Shown one piece after another: positions 36,015-45,479 of a stretch of 64,000 bases of DNA. The notes under the pieces were generated by a model. That model was given only the letters and a program-made list of their open reading frames with translations. It was not told the origin of the DNA and searched no databases. Location of the stretch: the NCBI GenBank assembly GCA_029780695.1, contig JAKOYD010000040.1, positions 1 through 64,000 of the forward strand, read 5' to 3'. The translations under genes and the position numbers were made by a program. The stretch comes from Pseudomonadota bacterium (GTDB taxonomy: Bacteria; Pseudomonadota; Gammaproteobacteria; Burkholderiales; Burkholderiaceae_C). Positions within the stretch are counted from its first letter, which is position 1. Every line of letters begins with the position of its first letter.

Positions 36015-36623
36015 ATGTCATTGGATGCCAACCCCGCCGCTGGCGCGCGCCCGCTGGTGCTGGGCTCGACGTCGCCCTACCGGCGCGAACTGCTGGCGCG
36101 GCTGCGGCTGCCCTTCACCACCGACGCCCCGCGCGTCGACGAAACGCCCCAGCCCGGCGAAGCCCCCGCAGCGCTGGCCCGCCGGCTGGCGCTGGCCAAG
36201 GCGCGCGAAGTCGCCGCGCGCCACCCGCAGGCCGTCGTCATCGGCAGTGACCAGGTGGCCGACCTGGCCGGGCAGCCGCTGGGCAAGCCGGGCACGCACG
36301 ATCGCGCGGTGGCGCAACTGCGCGCCATGCGCGGGCAAACGGTGATCTTCCAGACTGCGCTGACGGTGGTGTGCGCCGACAGCGGCTTCGAGCAGAGCGA
36401 TCTGGCCGCCGTCGAAGTGCGCTTTCGCGACCTGGCGGACGACGAGATCGAGCGCTACCTGCGCGCCGAGCAGCCTTATGACTGTGCGGGCAGCGCCAAG
36501 AGCGAAGGGCTGGGCATCGCGTTGCTCGACGCCATCCACAGCGACGACCCGACGGCGCTGGTCGGGCTGCCGCTGATCCGCACCGCGCGGCTGCTGCGCG
36601 CCGCCGGGCTGCGCCTGCCATGA
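36015..36623 (+). CDS. yceF: Maf-like 7-methyl-GTP pyrophosphatase (YceF)
   Basis: House-cleaning nucleotide pyrophosphatase. The 202-residue protein has the Maf start LVLGSTSPYRRELLARL and catalytic SDQVADL, and the YceF-specific YDCAGSAKSEGLGI and ALVGLPLI motifs, which in E. coli go with 7-methyl-GTP preference. ATG 36015. It is divergent from yceD, as in E. coli, and overlaps the next gene by four bases (ATGA). Confidence 0.93.
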   Translation: MSLDANPAAGARPLVLGSTSPYRRELLARLRLPFTTDAPRVDETPQPGEAPAALARRLALAKAREVAARHPQAVVIGSDQVADLAGQPLGKPGTHDRAVAQLRAMRGQTVIFQTALTVVCADSGFEQSDLAAVEVRFRDLADDEIERYLRAEQPYDCAGSAKSEGLGIALLDAIHSDDPTALVGLPLIRTARLLRAAGLRLP

Positions 36624-37399
36624 GCGCCACGCCACCGCGCGGCCGGCTCTTTCTGGTGCCGACGCCGCTCGACCATGGCTGCGACGTGCAGGCGCCGCTG
36701 GGCGACGTGCTGCCGCAGGGCACGCTGGTCCAGGCCGCCGCCATTACCCACTGGATCAGCGAAAACGCCCGCTCGGCACGCGCCTTTCTCAAGCGCGTGG
36801 ACGCGCTGCAGCCGCTGGCGCAGCCCATTCAGGCACAACAAATCACCGAATTGCCCCGCGAAGTGCACAAAAAGGGCGACCACCAGCCGTCCGGCACCTG
36901 GGACGCGCGGCCGCTGCTGGCACCCGCGCTGCAAGGCCACGACATGGGCCTGGTCAGCGAAGCCGGCATGCCCGCCGTGGCCGACCCCGGCAGCTCGGTG
37001 GTGCGGGCGGCGCACGCGCTGGGCGTTGAGGTGGTGCCGCTGGTCGGCCCGGTATCGCTGCTGCTGGCGCTGGCCGCCAGCGGGCTGAATGGGCAGGATT
37101 TCGCCTTCACCGGCTATCTGTCGCAAGACAGCGCAGAGCGTGTGCGGCAAATCCATGACCTGGGCCGCACCGTGCAGAAAACCGGCCAGACCCGCATCCT
37201 GATCGAGACCCCTTATCGCAACCAGGCGCTGCTGGCCGCGCTGGTCGCCGGGCTGGAGCCCAGCCTGCGCCTGGCCGTGGCCACCCACCTGACGCTGCCG
37301 CCGGCCCGCACGCGCTGCGCCAGCGTGGCCGAATGGCGACGCAACGCCATGACGGTCGACAACAAGGTGCCGGCGGTGTTTCTGGTCGGCCGGGGCTGA
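36620..37399 (+). CDS. Tetrapyrrole-methylase-family (RsmI-like) SAM methyltransferase
   Basis: A 259-residue member of the SAM-dependent tetrapyrrole methylase superfamily, related to RsmI. It has GRLFLVPTPL at the start, MGLVSEAGMPAVADPGSSVVRAAH (family GxPxxxDPG loop) and VVPLVGPVSLLLALAASGLNGQDFAFTGYL. This shorter type lacks the classical RsmI C-terminus and is annotated as a SAM-dependent methyltransferase in many betaproteobacteria; its RNA target is not known. Overlap with yceF suggests coupling. A MITE-like element follows its stop by 42 bp. Confidence 0.85.
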   Translation: MSATPPRGRLFLVPTPLDHGCDVQAPLGDVLPQGTLVQAAAITHWISENARSARAFLKRVDALQPLAQPIQAQQITELPREVHKKGDHQPSGTWDARPLLAPALQGHDMGLVSEAGMPAVADPGSSVVRAAHALGVEVVPLVGPVSLLLALAASGLNGQDFAFTGYLSQDSAERVRQIHDLGRTVQKTGQTRILIETPYRNQALLAALVAGLEPSLRLAVATHLTLPPARTRCASVAEWRRNAMTVDNKVPAVFLVGRG

Positions 37400-37440
37400 A
37401 GACCCGCGGCCCTCGCCAGCCCGCCGCCCGCTCGGGCTTA

Positions 37441-37706
37441 GGGCCTGTTCACGCGATTTTTAACCATGCGAACCTGCTTGAAAAACCGCCCATCCAGGCG
37501 CGCGACGACGCGCAGACCGGGCGTCCGCGCTAGGAGCGCAACGACGAGTGGCGGTTTTTCAAGCATGTTCCTTGCGGGTTGCGATCAAAAAGGCCATCGC
37601 CGGCGTTGCCATCCTTGCCAAGGTAGCTACCTTGGCGACGGCTGGCGCCTTGGCGAGTGGCCTTTTTGACTCGCAACGCAAGGCTAAAAATCGCGTGAAC
37701 AGGCCC
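37441..37706. mobile_element. 266-bp MITE-like element with nested palindromes
   Basis: The termini are a 22-bp perfect inverted repeat (37441-37462 and 37685-37706; it begins GGGCCTGTTCACGCG). A TA dinucleotide flanks both ends (37439-37440 and 37707-37708), fitting a TA target duplication. Inside are a 16-bp perfect inverted pair (37475-37490 and 37550-37565), a second pair of about 25 bp (37571-37596 and 37658-37682), and a perfect 20-bp palindrome (37617-37636). There is no open reading frame of note. It has no transposase, so it would need one in trans (IS5/IS630-type is a guess from the TA). Confidence 0.85.
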
Positions 37707-38665
37707 TAGTGCCAGGACAGCGTGCGCAGCGCGCGGGCCGCGCTGGCGCCGGCCGATGCGCCCACGCGCTTGGCAAAGCGCTCCATCAGGTCGGCCTTGT
37801 GGGTGTAGTCGACCAACTTTGCCGCCTTGACGACGTCGCGCGCCACGCCGTTCAGGCTGCCCAACTGGTCGGCCAGCCCCAGTTGCACGGCCTGCTCGCC
37901 CGTCCAGAACAGGCCGCTGAACATCTCTGGCGTTTCCTTCAGCCGGTCGCCACGACCCTGGCGCACCACGGTGATGAACTGCTGGTGAATCTGGTCGAGC
38001 ATCTTTTGCGCGTGCTCGCGGTGCTTGTCGGACTGCGGGCTGAACGGGTCGAGAAAGCCCTTGTTGTCGCCCGCCGTCAGCAGGCGGCGCTCGATGCCCA
38101 GCTTGTCCAGCGTGCCGACGAAGCCGAAACCGTTGATGAGCACGCCGATGCTGCCCACCAGGCTGGCCTTGTCGACGTAGATTTTGTCGCTGGCGGCGGC
38201 AATGTAATAGGCGGCCGAAGCGCAGCTTTCCTCGACCACGGTGTACACCGGCTTGTCGTGCAACTTGCGCAGCCGCACGATCTCGTCGTGGATCAGTCCA
38301 GCCTGCACCGGGCTGCCGCCGGGCGAGTTGATCAACAGCACCAGCGCCTTGGCGCCCGGCTCGGCCATCGCGCTGCGCAGCGCGGGCAGCACGTATTCGG
38401 CGCTGGCGTCGGCGTCATCGGCAATTTCGCCCTTGATGGCGATCATGGCGGTGTGCGGTCGCACGCTGGCGGCCGTGTCGCCCAGCCAGTCGTCGGCCAG
38501 CAGGGCCCAGGCCACGGCGCCAAACAGCAGCGCCCAGACGATGCCGCGCACCATGCGCCAGCGGCGCGCGGCGCGGCGTTCGCGCACGTCGGCCAGCAGC
38601 AGCTTTTCGATGGCCTGGCGCTCCCAGGAGGTGGGCGGCGTGTTCAAGGGTACTTCATTTTCCAT
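37706..38665 (-). CDS. S49 family signal-peptide peptidase-like protein
   Basis: Membrane serine peptidase of the SppA/SohB family, which degrades signal peptides and other membrane fragments. The 319-residue protein has one N-terminal membrane helix (about residues 41-60), LLINSPGGSPVQAGLI (oxyanion-type region), the catalytic Ser in EESCASAAYYIAAASD, and KASLVGSIGVL. ATG 38665. Its stop codon TAG is formed by the TA flank plus the first base of the MITE-like element; without the element the frame would end at TAA in the same place. Confidence 0.92.
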   Translation of the reverse strand: MENEVPLNTPPTSWERQAIEKLLLADVRERRAARRWRMVRGIVWALLFGAVAWALLADDWLGDTAASVRPHTAMIAIKGEIADDADASAEYVLPALRSAMAEPGAKALVLLINSPGGSPVQAGLIHDEIVRLRKLHDKPVYTVVEESCASAAYYIAAASDKIYVDKASLVGSIGVLINGFGFVGTLDKLGIERRLLTAGDNKGFLDPFSPQSDKHREHAQKMLDQIHQQFITVVRQGRGDRLKETPEMFSGLFWTGEQAVQLGLADQLGSLNGVARDVVKAAKLVDYTHKADLMERFAKRVGASAGASAARALRTLSWH

Positions 38666-38745
38666 AGCATTAAACGCAAAGGCAACGGGCGCCGCGCGCC
38701 ATTTTTAGGGTGAATTGTGACGCTTGCGCGCCGCCGTGGCGTTGC

Positions 38746-39129
38746 TCAAAAAGCCAGCGGCCGCAGCAGGTGGCTGGTGTGCCAGTGCACCACGCCGTCG
38801 TGTTCGCTCAACTCGACTTTCACCAGCCCGCCACGGCACGGGCCGCCCGCGCAGGCGCCGGTATCGGGCGCATAGGCGGCGCCGTGGGTGGCGCACAGCA
38901 GCCAGCGCCCGGTGTCGTCGAAGAAACGCCCTTCCTGGTAATCGAGTTCCATGGCCACATGGGTGCAGCGGTTCAGGTAGGCATGCACGCGGCCTTCAAA
39001 GCGGACGGCGAAGGCACGCAGCGTCTGGCCGCCGTAGACGACATCGAATGGCACGGCCAGGCCGCCATCCTGCAGGTCGGCGCTGTTGCACAGCGCAATG
39101 GCGTGGTAGCCCTCTTCTGTCGTGCGCAT
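38746..39129 (-). CDS. Rieske [2Fe-2S] domain protein
   Basis: A 127-residue stand-alone Rieske ferredoxin. The cluster ligands are visible as C-x-H in RCTHVAMEL and C-x2-H in LLCATHGAAYAPDTG, followed by a CAGGPCRG loop. Such small Rieske proteins pass electrons to oxygenases or have unknown partners; no oxygenase is nearby. I use ATG 39129; a TTG four codons upstream is possible. It lies between gph and the S49 gene on the same strand, an order seen near rluC in related genomes. Confidence 0.9.
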   Translation of the reverse strand: MRTTEEGYHAIALCNSADLQDGGLAVPFDVVYGGQTLRAFAVRFEGRVHAYLNRCTHVAMELDYQEGRFFDDTGRWLLCATHGAAYAPDTGACAGGPCRGGLVKVELSEHDGVVHWHTSHLLRPLAF

Positions 39130-39153
39130 GAAGCTACTCAAATCATAGCAAAA

Positions 39154-39819
39154 TCAGGCATGCTCGGCCAGCCAGCGGTGCAGCTCGGCGGCCGAATGGG
39201 CGACGTGGCGTGGCGCGAAGGCGCCAAATTCGCGCGGCTCGTGCGCGCCGTAGCTGACGGCAACGCTGGCGCAGCCGGCGTTCATGGCCATCTGCAGGTC
39301 GTGCGTGGTGTCGCCGACCATCAGCGTGCGTTCGGGCGAGGCGCCGAATTCGCGCATCAGCTCATGCAGCATGCGCGGGTCGGGCTTGCCAGCGGTTTCG
39401 TCGGCGGTGCGAGAGCCGTCGAAGATGCCGTGCAACTGACGCGAAGCCAGCACGTCGTTCAGCCCGCGCCGGCTTTTGCCCGTGGCCACGGCCAGCCAGT
39501 GGTGGCGGCTTTTCAAGTCGGCCAGCATGGGCAGCACGCCGTCGAACAGACTGATGTCGTGCTGCGTGGCCAGGTAGTGGTGGCGGTAGCGTTCGCCCAG
39601 CAAGGGGTATTTTTCTTTCGGCACGTCGGGCGCGGCGTGGGCCAGCGCGGGCATCAGCGCCATGCCGATCACGTACGACGCGGCCTCGCGGCTCGGGCGC
39701 GCGCCGCCAACGTCGACCACGGCCTGCTGGATGCTGCGCACGATGACGGCGGTGGAGTCGAACAGCGTGCCGTCCCAGTCGAAGGCGATGAGATCGAATT
39801 GGTGCGGGCGGTTTGGCAT
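39154..39819 (-). CDS. gph: HAD-family hydrolase, phosphoglycolate phosphatase-like
   Basis: A 221-residue HAD phosphatase. Motif I is FDWDGTLFDS, motif II is LAVATGKSRRGL, motif III a Lys in TAGKPDP, and motif IV GDTTHDLQMAMNAG. The protein is closest in pattern to Gph-type enzymes that dephosphorylate 2-phosphoglycolate, but HAD substrates cannot be read reliably from sequence. It is 24 bp upstream of the Rieske gene on the same strand. Confidence 0.88.
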   Translation of the reverse strand: MPNRPHQFDLIAFDWDGTLFDSTAVIVRSIQQAVVDVGGARPSREAASYVIGMALMPALAHAAPDVPKEKYPLLGERYRHHYLATQHDISLFDGVLPMLADLKSRHHWLAVATGKSRRGLNDVLASRQLHGIFDGSRTADETAGKPDPRMLHELMREFGASPERTLMVGDTTHDLQMAMNAGCASVAVSYGAHEPREFGAFAPRHVAHSAAELHRWLAEHA

Positions 39820-39838
39820 GGTGCGCGGCGGCCCGGGG

Positions 39839-40687
39839 TCAGGCCGCGATGTGAATCCGGGCTTTGATGTGCTTCAGGCTGGTCACGATGGTAAACGTCA
39901 TCAGCACCAGGAGCGACCACGAACTCCATTTACCCACATGCACCATGGCCCAGGCGCCCATTTGGTTGGGATATTGCCAGACGGCGAAAAAAGTGCTGAT
40001 GTTCTCGGCCACCCAAATGAAACAGCCGATCAGCACGAACGCCAGCAGCAGCGGCATGTGGCGCGGCCGGTCGAGCGGGGTGAAGATCACGGTGGACCGC
40101 GCGTACAGGCCCAGCGCCACAGCGCCCAGGTAGGCGCGCCAGTCGCCCAGGAAGTGGTGGGTGAAGAAATTGGCGTAGATCAGCAGCGCGACCAGCCCCG
40201 CCATCCAGTGCGGCGGATGGTGGCGAATTTGCAGCTCGAACAGCCGCCACGCCTGGATCACGTAGCTGCCCACGGCGGCGTACATGAAGCCAGAAAACAA
40301 GGGCACCCCGGCCAGCCGGGTGTAGGCGAAGTCGGGGTAACTCCACGACTTGATGCCGCTGGACGTCTTGAACGCCTCCAGCGCGAAGCCCAGCACGTGA
40401 AACAGGCAGATGGCCTTGAGCTCGTCGACGGTTTCCAGCCCGGCCTTGAGCATCCAGCCCTGAATGCCCAGCGCCAGCAGCAAGAGCACGTCGTACCGCG
40501 GCACACCCCACACGCCGGCGCGCGGCACGCAGAACACACCGATGAAAAACAGGCCGGCGAACAGGCAGGCGCGCGCTTCCTTCAGGCCGAAGAACAGAAA
40601 TTCCAGCACGAATTGCTCAAGCGCGCCGCGCGGCCGCGTGGGCGCCGCAGGCGACATCAACCAGCGGTCAAACGCGGCGACGCTCAC
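39839..40687 (-). CDS. DUF817 integral membrane protein
   Basis: A 282-residue protein with about eight membrane helices, matching the DUF817 (YoaT-like) family. Conserved-looking segments are LEFLFFGLKEARACLFAG, SSGIKSWSYPD, and NFFTHHFLGDWRAYL. No function is known. I start it at GTG 40687, overlapping the rluC stop as GTGA; a TTG seven codons earlier is possible. It probably shares the rluC transcript. Confidence 0.85.
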   Translation of the reverse strand: MSVAAFDRWLMSPAAPTRPRGALEQFVLEFLFFGLKEARACLFAGLFFIGVFCVPRAGVWGVPRYDVLLLLALGIQGWMLKAGLETVDELKAICLFHVLGFALEAFKTSSGIKSWSYPDFAYTRLAGVPLFSGFMYAAVGSYVIQAWRLFELQIRHHPPHWMAGLVALLIYANFFTHHFLGDWRAYLGAVALGLYARSTVIFTPLDRPRHMPLLLAFVLIGCFIWVAENISTFFAVWQYPNQMGAWAMVHVGKWSSWSLLVLMTFTIVTSLKHIKARIHIAA

Positions 40688-41709
40688 GCCCGCGCATCCA
40701 TGGCGCAATGCCAGTCGGCTGGCGGAACGGATTCGAAGGCCAGCGGGGCCGCGCTCGCCGGGTGCAGCAGGCTCAGGCGCCAGGCATGCAGGAACATGCG
40801 TTTGCAGCCCAAGCGGGCCAGTTGCCGATTGCGCTCGAAGTCGCCGTATTTGGCGTCCCCGACGATGGGGTGGCCATGCGAGGCCAGATGCACGCGGATC
40901 TGGTGCGTGCGGCCGGTCTTGATCGTCACTTCAAGCAGCGTGGCCGGCTCGCCCGTCGGCAGGCGGAGGCGCTCGCGCACCCGCACCAGCGTGATCGAGC
41001 GCATGCCCTCGGGGTCGTCCCTGGCCACGACGGCGACGCGGCGCTCGCCCTCGGCGTCGCCTCCGGCGACGAGGTATTTGCGCAGCGGCGCGTCGATCAC
41101 CTTCAGCCGATCAGGCCACTCGCCCAGGACCAGCGCCAGATAGGTCTTGCCAATTTCGCGGCCGCGAAACTGGTCCTGCAGGTGTTTGAGCGCGCTGCGT
41201 TTCTTGGCGACGAGCAGGATGCCGCTGGTTTCGCGGTCGAGCCGGTGCACCAGCTCCAGAAAGCGCGCGCCACCCGGCTGCCCATAGTGCCGCGCGCGGC
41301 GCAGCTGCTCGATGACGCCAAAGCTCACGCCCGAGCCACCGTGCACCGCCACGCCGGCGGGCTTGTCGATGGCGATCAGGTGCTCGTCTTCCAGCAGGAT
41401 GGGGAATTCGCGCGCCGGCGCGGCGGCGGCCTTGTCGTCGGGCGCGCGCTCGCTCACGCGCACCGGCGGCACGCGCACCACGTCGCCCGCGGCCACCCGG
41501 GTGTCGGCGGCGGCGCGGCCCTTGTTCACGCGCACCTCGCCCGAGCGGATGATGCGGTAGACGTGCGTCTTGGGCACGCCTTTCAGGTGGCGGATCAAGA
41601 AGTTGTCGAGCCGCTGGCCGGCCGATTCCGCATCCACCGTCAGCCAGGCGACATCGGGTTTGACCGGATGGGGCGCGGGCGGGACTGGCGCACCTATAAT
41701 GCGATTCAC
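40684..41709 (-). CDS. rluC: 23S rRNA pseudouridine synthase RluC
   Basis: Makes pseudouridines in 23S rRNA (955, 2504 and 2580 in E. coli). The protein (about 341 residues) has an S4 RNA-binding domain (GQRLDNFLIRHLKGVPKTHVY region) and the catalytic Asp in VHRLDRETSGILLVAKK. The KTGRTHQIRVH motif is also present. The start is uncertain: GTG 41709 is used, TTG 41715 is possible, and a later start would also keep the S4 domain. It is divergent from rne, as in E. coli, and the likely rne promoter overlaps its 5' end. Confidence 0.93.
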   Translation of the reverse strand: MNRIIGAPVPPAPHPVKPDVAWLTVDAESAGQRLDNFLIRHLKGVPKTHVYRIIRSGEVRVNKGRAAADTRVAAGDVVRVPPVRVSERAPDDKAAAAPAREFPILLEDEHLIAIDKPAGVAVHGGSGVSFGVIEQLRRARHYGQPGGARFLELVHRLDRETSGILLVAKKRSALKHLQDQFRGREIGKTYLALVLGEWPDRLKVIDAPLRKYLVAGGDAEGERRVAVVARDDPEGMRSITLVRVRERLRLPTGEPATLLEVTIKTGRTHQIRVHLASHGHPIVGDAKYGDFERNRQLARLGCKRMFLHAWRLSLLHPASAAPLAFESVPPADWHCAMDARA

Positions 41710-42319
41710 TGGCAACCGGCCCTAAGTGGTTGAATTTGAAGTGGAAGTCATACCCAAGATGGGGAGTTTAGTTCCACGCACCGCCGATCAGCCGGCCAGT
41801 GACCCTAGTCGATGCCACCTGCGCACAAGAACGCGCCCTGCCCTGCCTTGCCAGGACAGCCCGCAAACCAAAACGCAGGCGTGGCCGACGCGATGAAACC
41901 TACGAACACGGAATACCCAAGCCGGCAGGCCGCACACCCCCTGAAAAGCGTGGCGTGCCTGTCGGTCGGATCAAGGCGAGACTCGACGTGCTGATGCTGT
42001 GGATTGCAACGCTCTGGCGCTGGCTGTGGCCCGCGCCTTTGTCGTTAGATCGGCGGCCAGCCCGCATGCCACGCGGCTTGTCTGCTTCAAATCTTGAAGC
42101 ACCTCTGCGTCCGGCCCCGCTCGCCCATCTGCACGCGCCACCGCCTGACCGCGGCCGCTGAACACACACTCTGTTCAGCGGCCGGATAGAGCGCCACCCG
42201 CGCCTGCCGCCGTCAGCTTTCCAGCGCCTTCCGTTCGTTCTGCCGTTTCTGCGCGCCGTCCCTGGCATTCGGGGCCCCCAGGGGCCATGGACAGTATTGA
42301 ACAAGAAGGACAACGCATC
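41694..42319 (+). promoter_or_regulatory. rne promoter and long 5' leader
   Basis: A perfect TATAAT (41694-41699) lies 620 bp before the rne start, with no good -35. The leader has no credible gene. A perfect 12-bp stem with a 9-base loop (42152-42163 and 42173-42184) stands near its 3' part. By analogy with the E. coli rne leader, through which RNase E controls its own mRNA, this could be an autoregulatory region. Confidence 0.45.
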
Positions 42320-45208
42320 ATGAAACGGATGCTGATCAACGCCACGCAGGCCGAAGAACGCCGCCTGGCGATCGTCGATGGACAGAAACTGCTCGATTAC
42401 GAGATCGAGATCGAAGGGCGCGAACAGCGCAAGGGCAACATCTACAAGGCGGTGGTCACGCGCGTCGAGCCGTCGCTGGAAGCCTGCTTTGTCGACTACG
42501 GCGAAGAGCGCCACGGCTTTTTGCCGTTCAAGGAAATCTCGCGCCAGTACTTTGCCGAAGGCGTCTCACCCAGCCAGGCGCGCATCAACGACGTGATCAA
42601 AGAGGGCCAGGAATTGCTGGTCCAGGTCGAGAAGGAAGAGCGCGGCAACAAGGGCGCGGCGCTGACCACCTTCGTCAGCCTGGCGGGCCGTTACGTGGTG
42701 CTGATGCCCAACAACCCGCGCGGCGGTGGTGTCAGCCGCCGCATCGAGGGCGAAGACCGCGCCGAGCTGAAAGAGGCGATGGACCAGCTCGAATACCCGA
42801 AAGGGATGAGCATCATCGCCCGCACCGCCGGCATCGGCCGCAGCGCGCCCGAGCTGCAATGGGACCTGAACTACCTGCTGAAGCTGTGGGACGCCATCGA
42901 CGGCGCGGCCAAGGCCGGCAAGGGCGCCTTCCTGATCTATCAGGAGAGCAACCTGGTCATCCGCGCCATCCGCGACTACTTCAACAGCGACATTGGCGAC
43001 ATCCTGATCGACACGGACGACATTTTCGAGCAGGCGCACCAGTTCATGAGCCACGTGATGCCCGAGCAGGCATCGCGCGTCAAGCGCTACCGCGACAACG
43101 CGCCGCTGTTCAGCCGCTTCCAGATCGAGCACCAGATCGAAAGCGCCTACAGCCGCACCGTGACGCTGCCCTCGGGTGGCGCCATCGTCATCGACCACGC
43201 CGAAGCGCTGGTCGCCATCGACGTCAACTCGGCCCGCGCCATCAAGGGCGGCGACATCGAGGAGACCGCCACCCGCACCAACCTGGAAGCCGCCGACGAA
43301 GTGGCGCGCCAGATGCGACTGCGCGACCTGGGCGGCCTGATCGTGATCGACTTCATCGACATGGAGGAGAGCAAAAACCGCCGCGAGGTCGAAAACCGCC
43401 TGCGCGACGCGCTGCGCCAGGATCGCGCCCGCGTGCAGTTCGGCAGCATCAGCAAGTTCGGCCTGCTGGAGATGAGCCGCCAGCGCCTGAAGCCCGCCCT
43501 GAGCGAAGGCGCCTCCATCCCCTGCCCGCGCTGCGGCGGCTCGGGCCACGTGCGCGACACCGAATCGAGCGCGCTGCAAATCCTGCGCATCATTCAAGAA
43601 GAATCGATGAAGGACAACACCGCCGCCGTCAACGTGCAAGTGCCGGTGGAAGTGGCCTCGTTCCTGCTGAACGAAAAGCGTCCCGAAATCGCCAAGATCG
43701 AACTCAAGCAGCGCGTCAACGTCACCCTGGTGCCCAACAAGTCGCTGGAAACGCCGCACTACAAGCTCGAGCGCCTGAAGCACGACGACCCGCGCCTGGA
43801 CGACATCGACAGCAGCTACAAACTGGCCGAGGAGTTCGAGGACCCCACCACCGTCACCCGCCGCAGCCAGGAGCCCACCAACCGCCAGCAGCCCGTCATC
43901 AAGGGCGTGCTGCGCGACACGCCGGCGCCGGTGGTCGAGCCCAAGCCGGAGCCGGTGGCCGCTGCCGTGGCCCCCGCGCCCGTGGCCGCTGCCGCGCCGA
44001 TGGCCGCGCCTGCGCAGGCGGGGTTGATGGGCTGGTTGAAGAACCTGTTCGGCATTGCGCCGCCGCCCGCGCCCGTGGTGGCGCCACCGCCCGCGCCCGT
44101 GGCCACTGAGGGCGAAAAGCGCGAAGGCCGCGGCGGCCGTGACGGTGAGCGCCGTGGCGGCCGCGGGGGCCGTGGCGGCCAGCGCGGCGAAGGCCGTGGC
44201 GGCGAAGAACGGCGTGGCGAAAACCGCACCGAAGGGCGCGGCGAAGGCCAGCGCGACGGCAGCCGCCGAAGCAGTGAGCGCGGTGAGCGCGCTGATCGCG
44301 CCCCGCGCGGTGACCGTCCCGGCCAGCGCGAGCGCCGCGAAACCGTGCCCGGCGATGCCAGCGGCGCTGACGTCGCCACGCAAGACGCCGTCGCCGCCGA
44401 CACCAGCGCCCGCGCGCCGCGCGGCGACCGTGGCGAGCGCGGCGAACGTGGCGAGCGCGGCGACGGACGCCGCGGCCGTGGCGACAGCCGACGCGAGCGC
44501 GCCGACCGCGCCGACGGCCAGCCGCAGGACGACGCCCTGCACGCCGCCACCGCGCAACCCCTGGCCGCCCCGCTGGGCGACGCGCCCTCGACCGAGTCCG
44601 CGGGCGACACTGCACAAGGCGAAGAGCGCCGTGAACGCCGCTCGCGCGATCGCTACAACCGCGACCGGCGCGAGCGCAACGGTGAACGCCGTGACGAGCG
44701 CGCGACCGAACTGCCCGGCAGCGTGTCGGACGACGGCCACGTCGTCACGGCCGCGCCCGAAGCCCGCGCCGACACGCCTGCGCCGCGCTCGTACTTCAGC
44801 CGCAGCGCCGAGCCGGCCGCCGCCGCCGCGGCATCGGTGTCCGATGTCATTTCGACCCCCACGGTGGCCGAAACTGCGCCGCCAGCTATTGAACCGATAG
44901 CATCCACGCCGCCCACCGAAGCGCCAGCCGCCGTGGCCGTCGGCATGCCCAAGGTCACGCCCTTCGACCTGCCGCTGGGCGAGCTGGATTCGCTGGCCCA
45001 GGCGGCCGGCCTGCAATGGGTCAATTCCGACGCCGACAAGGTCGCCAGCGTGCGCGCCGCCATCGCGGCCGAACCGCAGCCCATCCACGTGCCGCGCGAG
45101 CGCCCACCGCTGGTGGCACGGGACGATGGCCCGCTGGTGCTGGTCGAAACCCGCAAGGACCTGAGCCAGGTCACCCTGCCGTTCGAAAACCAGTCGGCAC
45201 CGCACTGA
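42320..45208 (+). CDS. rne: Ribonuclease E
   Basis: Endonuclease for mRNA decay and rRNA/tRNA processing, and scaffold of the degradosome. The 962-residue protein has the S1 domain (about residues 36-120), the catalytic core with [28 protein letters not shown] DNase-like site, and the zinc-link CPRCGGSG near residue 404. The C-terminal half is a disordered scaffold: Pro/Ala stretches, then a long Arg/Gly/Glu-rich region and a conserved-looking tail ([21 protein letters not shown]). ATG 42320 is supported by AGAAGGA upstream. A small stretch ([10 protein letters not shown]) is encoded by a repeat-like AGCTATTGAACCGATAGC. Confidence 0.97.
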   Translation: MKRMLINATQAEERRLAIVDGQKLLDYEIEIEGREQRKGNIYKAVVTRVEPSLEACFVDYGEERHGFLPFKEISRQYFAEGVSPSQARINDVIKEGQELLVQVEKEERGNKGAALTTFVSLAGRYVVLMPNNPRGGGVSRRIEGEDRAELKEAMDQLEYPKGMSIIARTAGIGRSAPELQWDLNYLLKLWDAIDGAAKAGKGAFLIYQESNLVIRAIRDYFNSDIGDILIDTDDIFEQAHQFMSHVMPEQASRVKRYRDNAPLFSRFQIEHQIESAYSRTVTLPSGGAIVIDHAEALVAIDVNSARAIKGGDIEETATRTNLEAADEVARQMRLRDLGGLIVIDFIDMEESKNRREVENRLRDALRQDRARVQFGSISKFGLLEMSRQRLKPALSEGASIPCPRCGGSGHVRDTESSALQILRIIQEESMKDNTAAVNVQVPVEVASFLLNEKRPEIAKIELKQRVNVTLVPNKSLETPHYKLERLKHDDPRLDDIDSSYKLAEEFEDPTTVTRRSQEPTNRQQPVIKGVLRDTPAPVVEPKPEPVAAAVAPAPVAAAAPMAAPAQAGLMGWLKNLFGIAPPPAPVVAPPPAPVATEGEKREGRGGRDGERRGGRGGRGGQRGEGRGGEERRGENRTEGRGEGQRDGSRRSSERGERADRAPRGDRPGQRERRETVPGDASGADVATQDAVAADTSARAPRGDRGERGERGERGDGRRGRGDSRRERADRADGQPQDDALHAATAQPLAAPLGDAPSTESAGDTAQGEERRERRSRDRYNRDRRERNGERRDERATELPGSVSDDGHVVTAAPEARADTPAPRSYFSRSAEPAAAAAASVSDVISTPTVAETAPPAIEPIASTPPTEAPAAVAVGMPKVTPFDLPLGELDSLAQAAGLQWVNSDADKVASVRAAIAAEPQPIHVPRERPPLVARDDGPLVLVETRKDLSQVTLPFENQSAPH

Positions 45209-45234
45209 GCGCCCGGCCTTCCGCGGCCACCCAG

Positions 45235-45262
45235 CCGGACGGTTCGCCGTCCGGTTTTTTTT
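45235..45262 (+). terminator. Rho-independent terminator of rne
   Basis: Eight-bp stem CCGGACGG/CCGTCCGG with a TTCG loop (45235-45254), followed by eight T, 27 bases after the rne stop. Confidence 0.95.
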
Positions 45263-45389
45263 GTGCCCCGCCGGCCGCGGCGCGGTCATGCCGGCGCCAC
45301 GGGTTCTGGTGTAAGCTGATCCGGGAATTCCCCCTCGCGCCTCGGCTGGGCCGACGCCGCGCGTGGCGGCACATAGGCGGCGCCTAACA

Positions 45390-45437
45390 ATAGATTAGGC
45401 AAAATAAATCAAACTATTGATAGTGTATGCCTATAAT
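45390..45437 (+). promoter_or_regulatory. ahpC promoter with OxyR-like half-site
   Basis: This AT-rich island contains ATAG-N7-CTAT (45420-45434), the spacing of an OxyR half-site, overlapping a perfect TATAAT (45432-45437), and further ATAG and CTAT tetramers upstream (45390, 45414). OxyR commonly activates ahpC under peroxide stress; the site is inferred, and the second half-site is not in the canonical register. Confidence 0.5.
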
Positions 45438-45479
45438 TCACCCATCGCAACCCATTTCATCAACGCAAGGAGAAAACGC

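Noticed and set aside
41799..42161. A 120-codon plus-strand frame in the rne leader
   Set aside because: Its composition is Arg/Pro/Cys-rich like other GC-driven frames; it has no start signal, and an antisense frame covers the same stretch equally well.
43900..44700. Arg/Gly/Glu-rich repeats in the rne C-terminal part as an inserted element
   Set aside because: Such low-complexity scaffolds are normal for RNase E and the frame continues into a conserved-looking tail.
42566..45289. A 907-codon minus-strand frame opposite rne
   Set aside because: Shadow frame caused by high GC and codon bias in rne.
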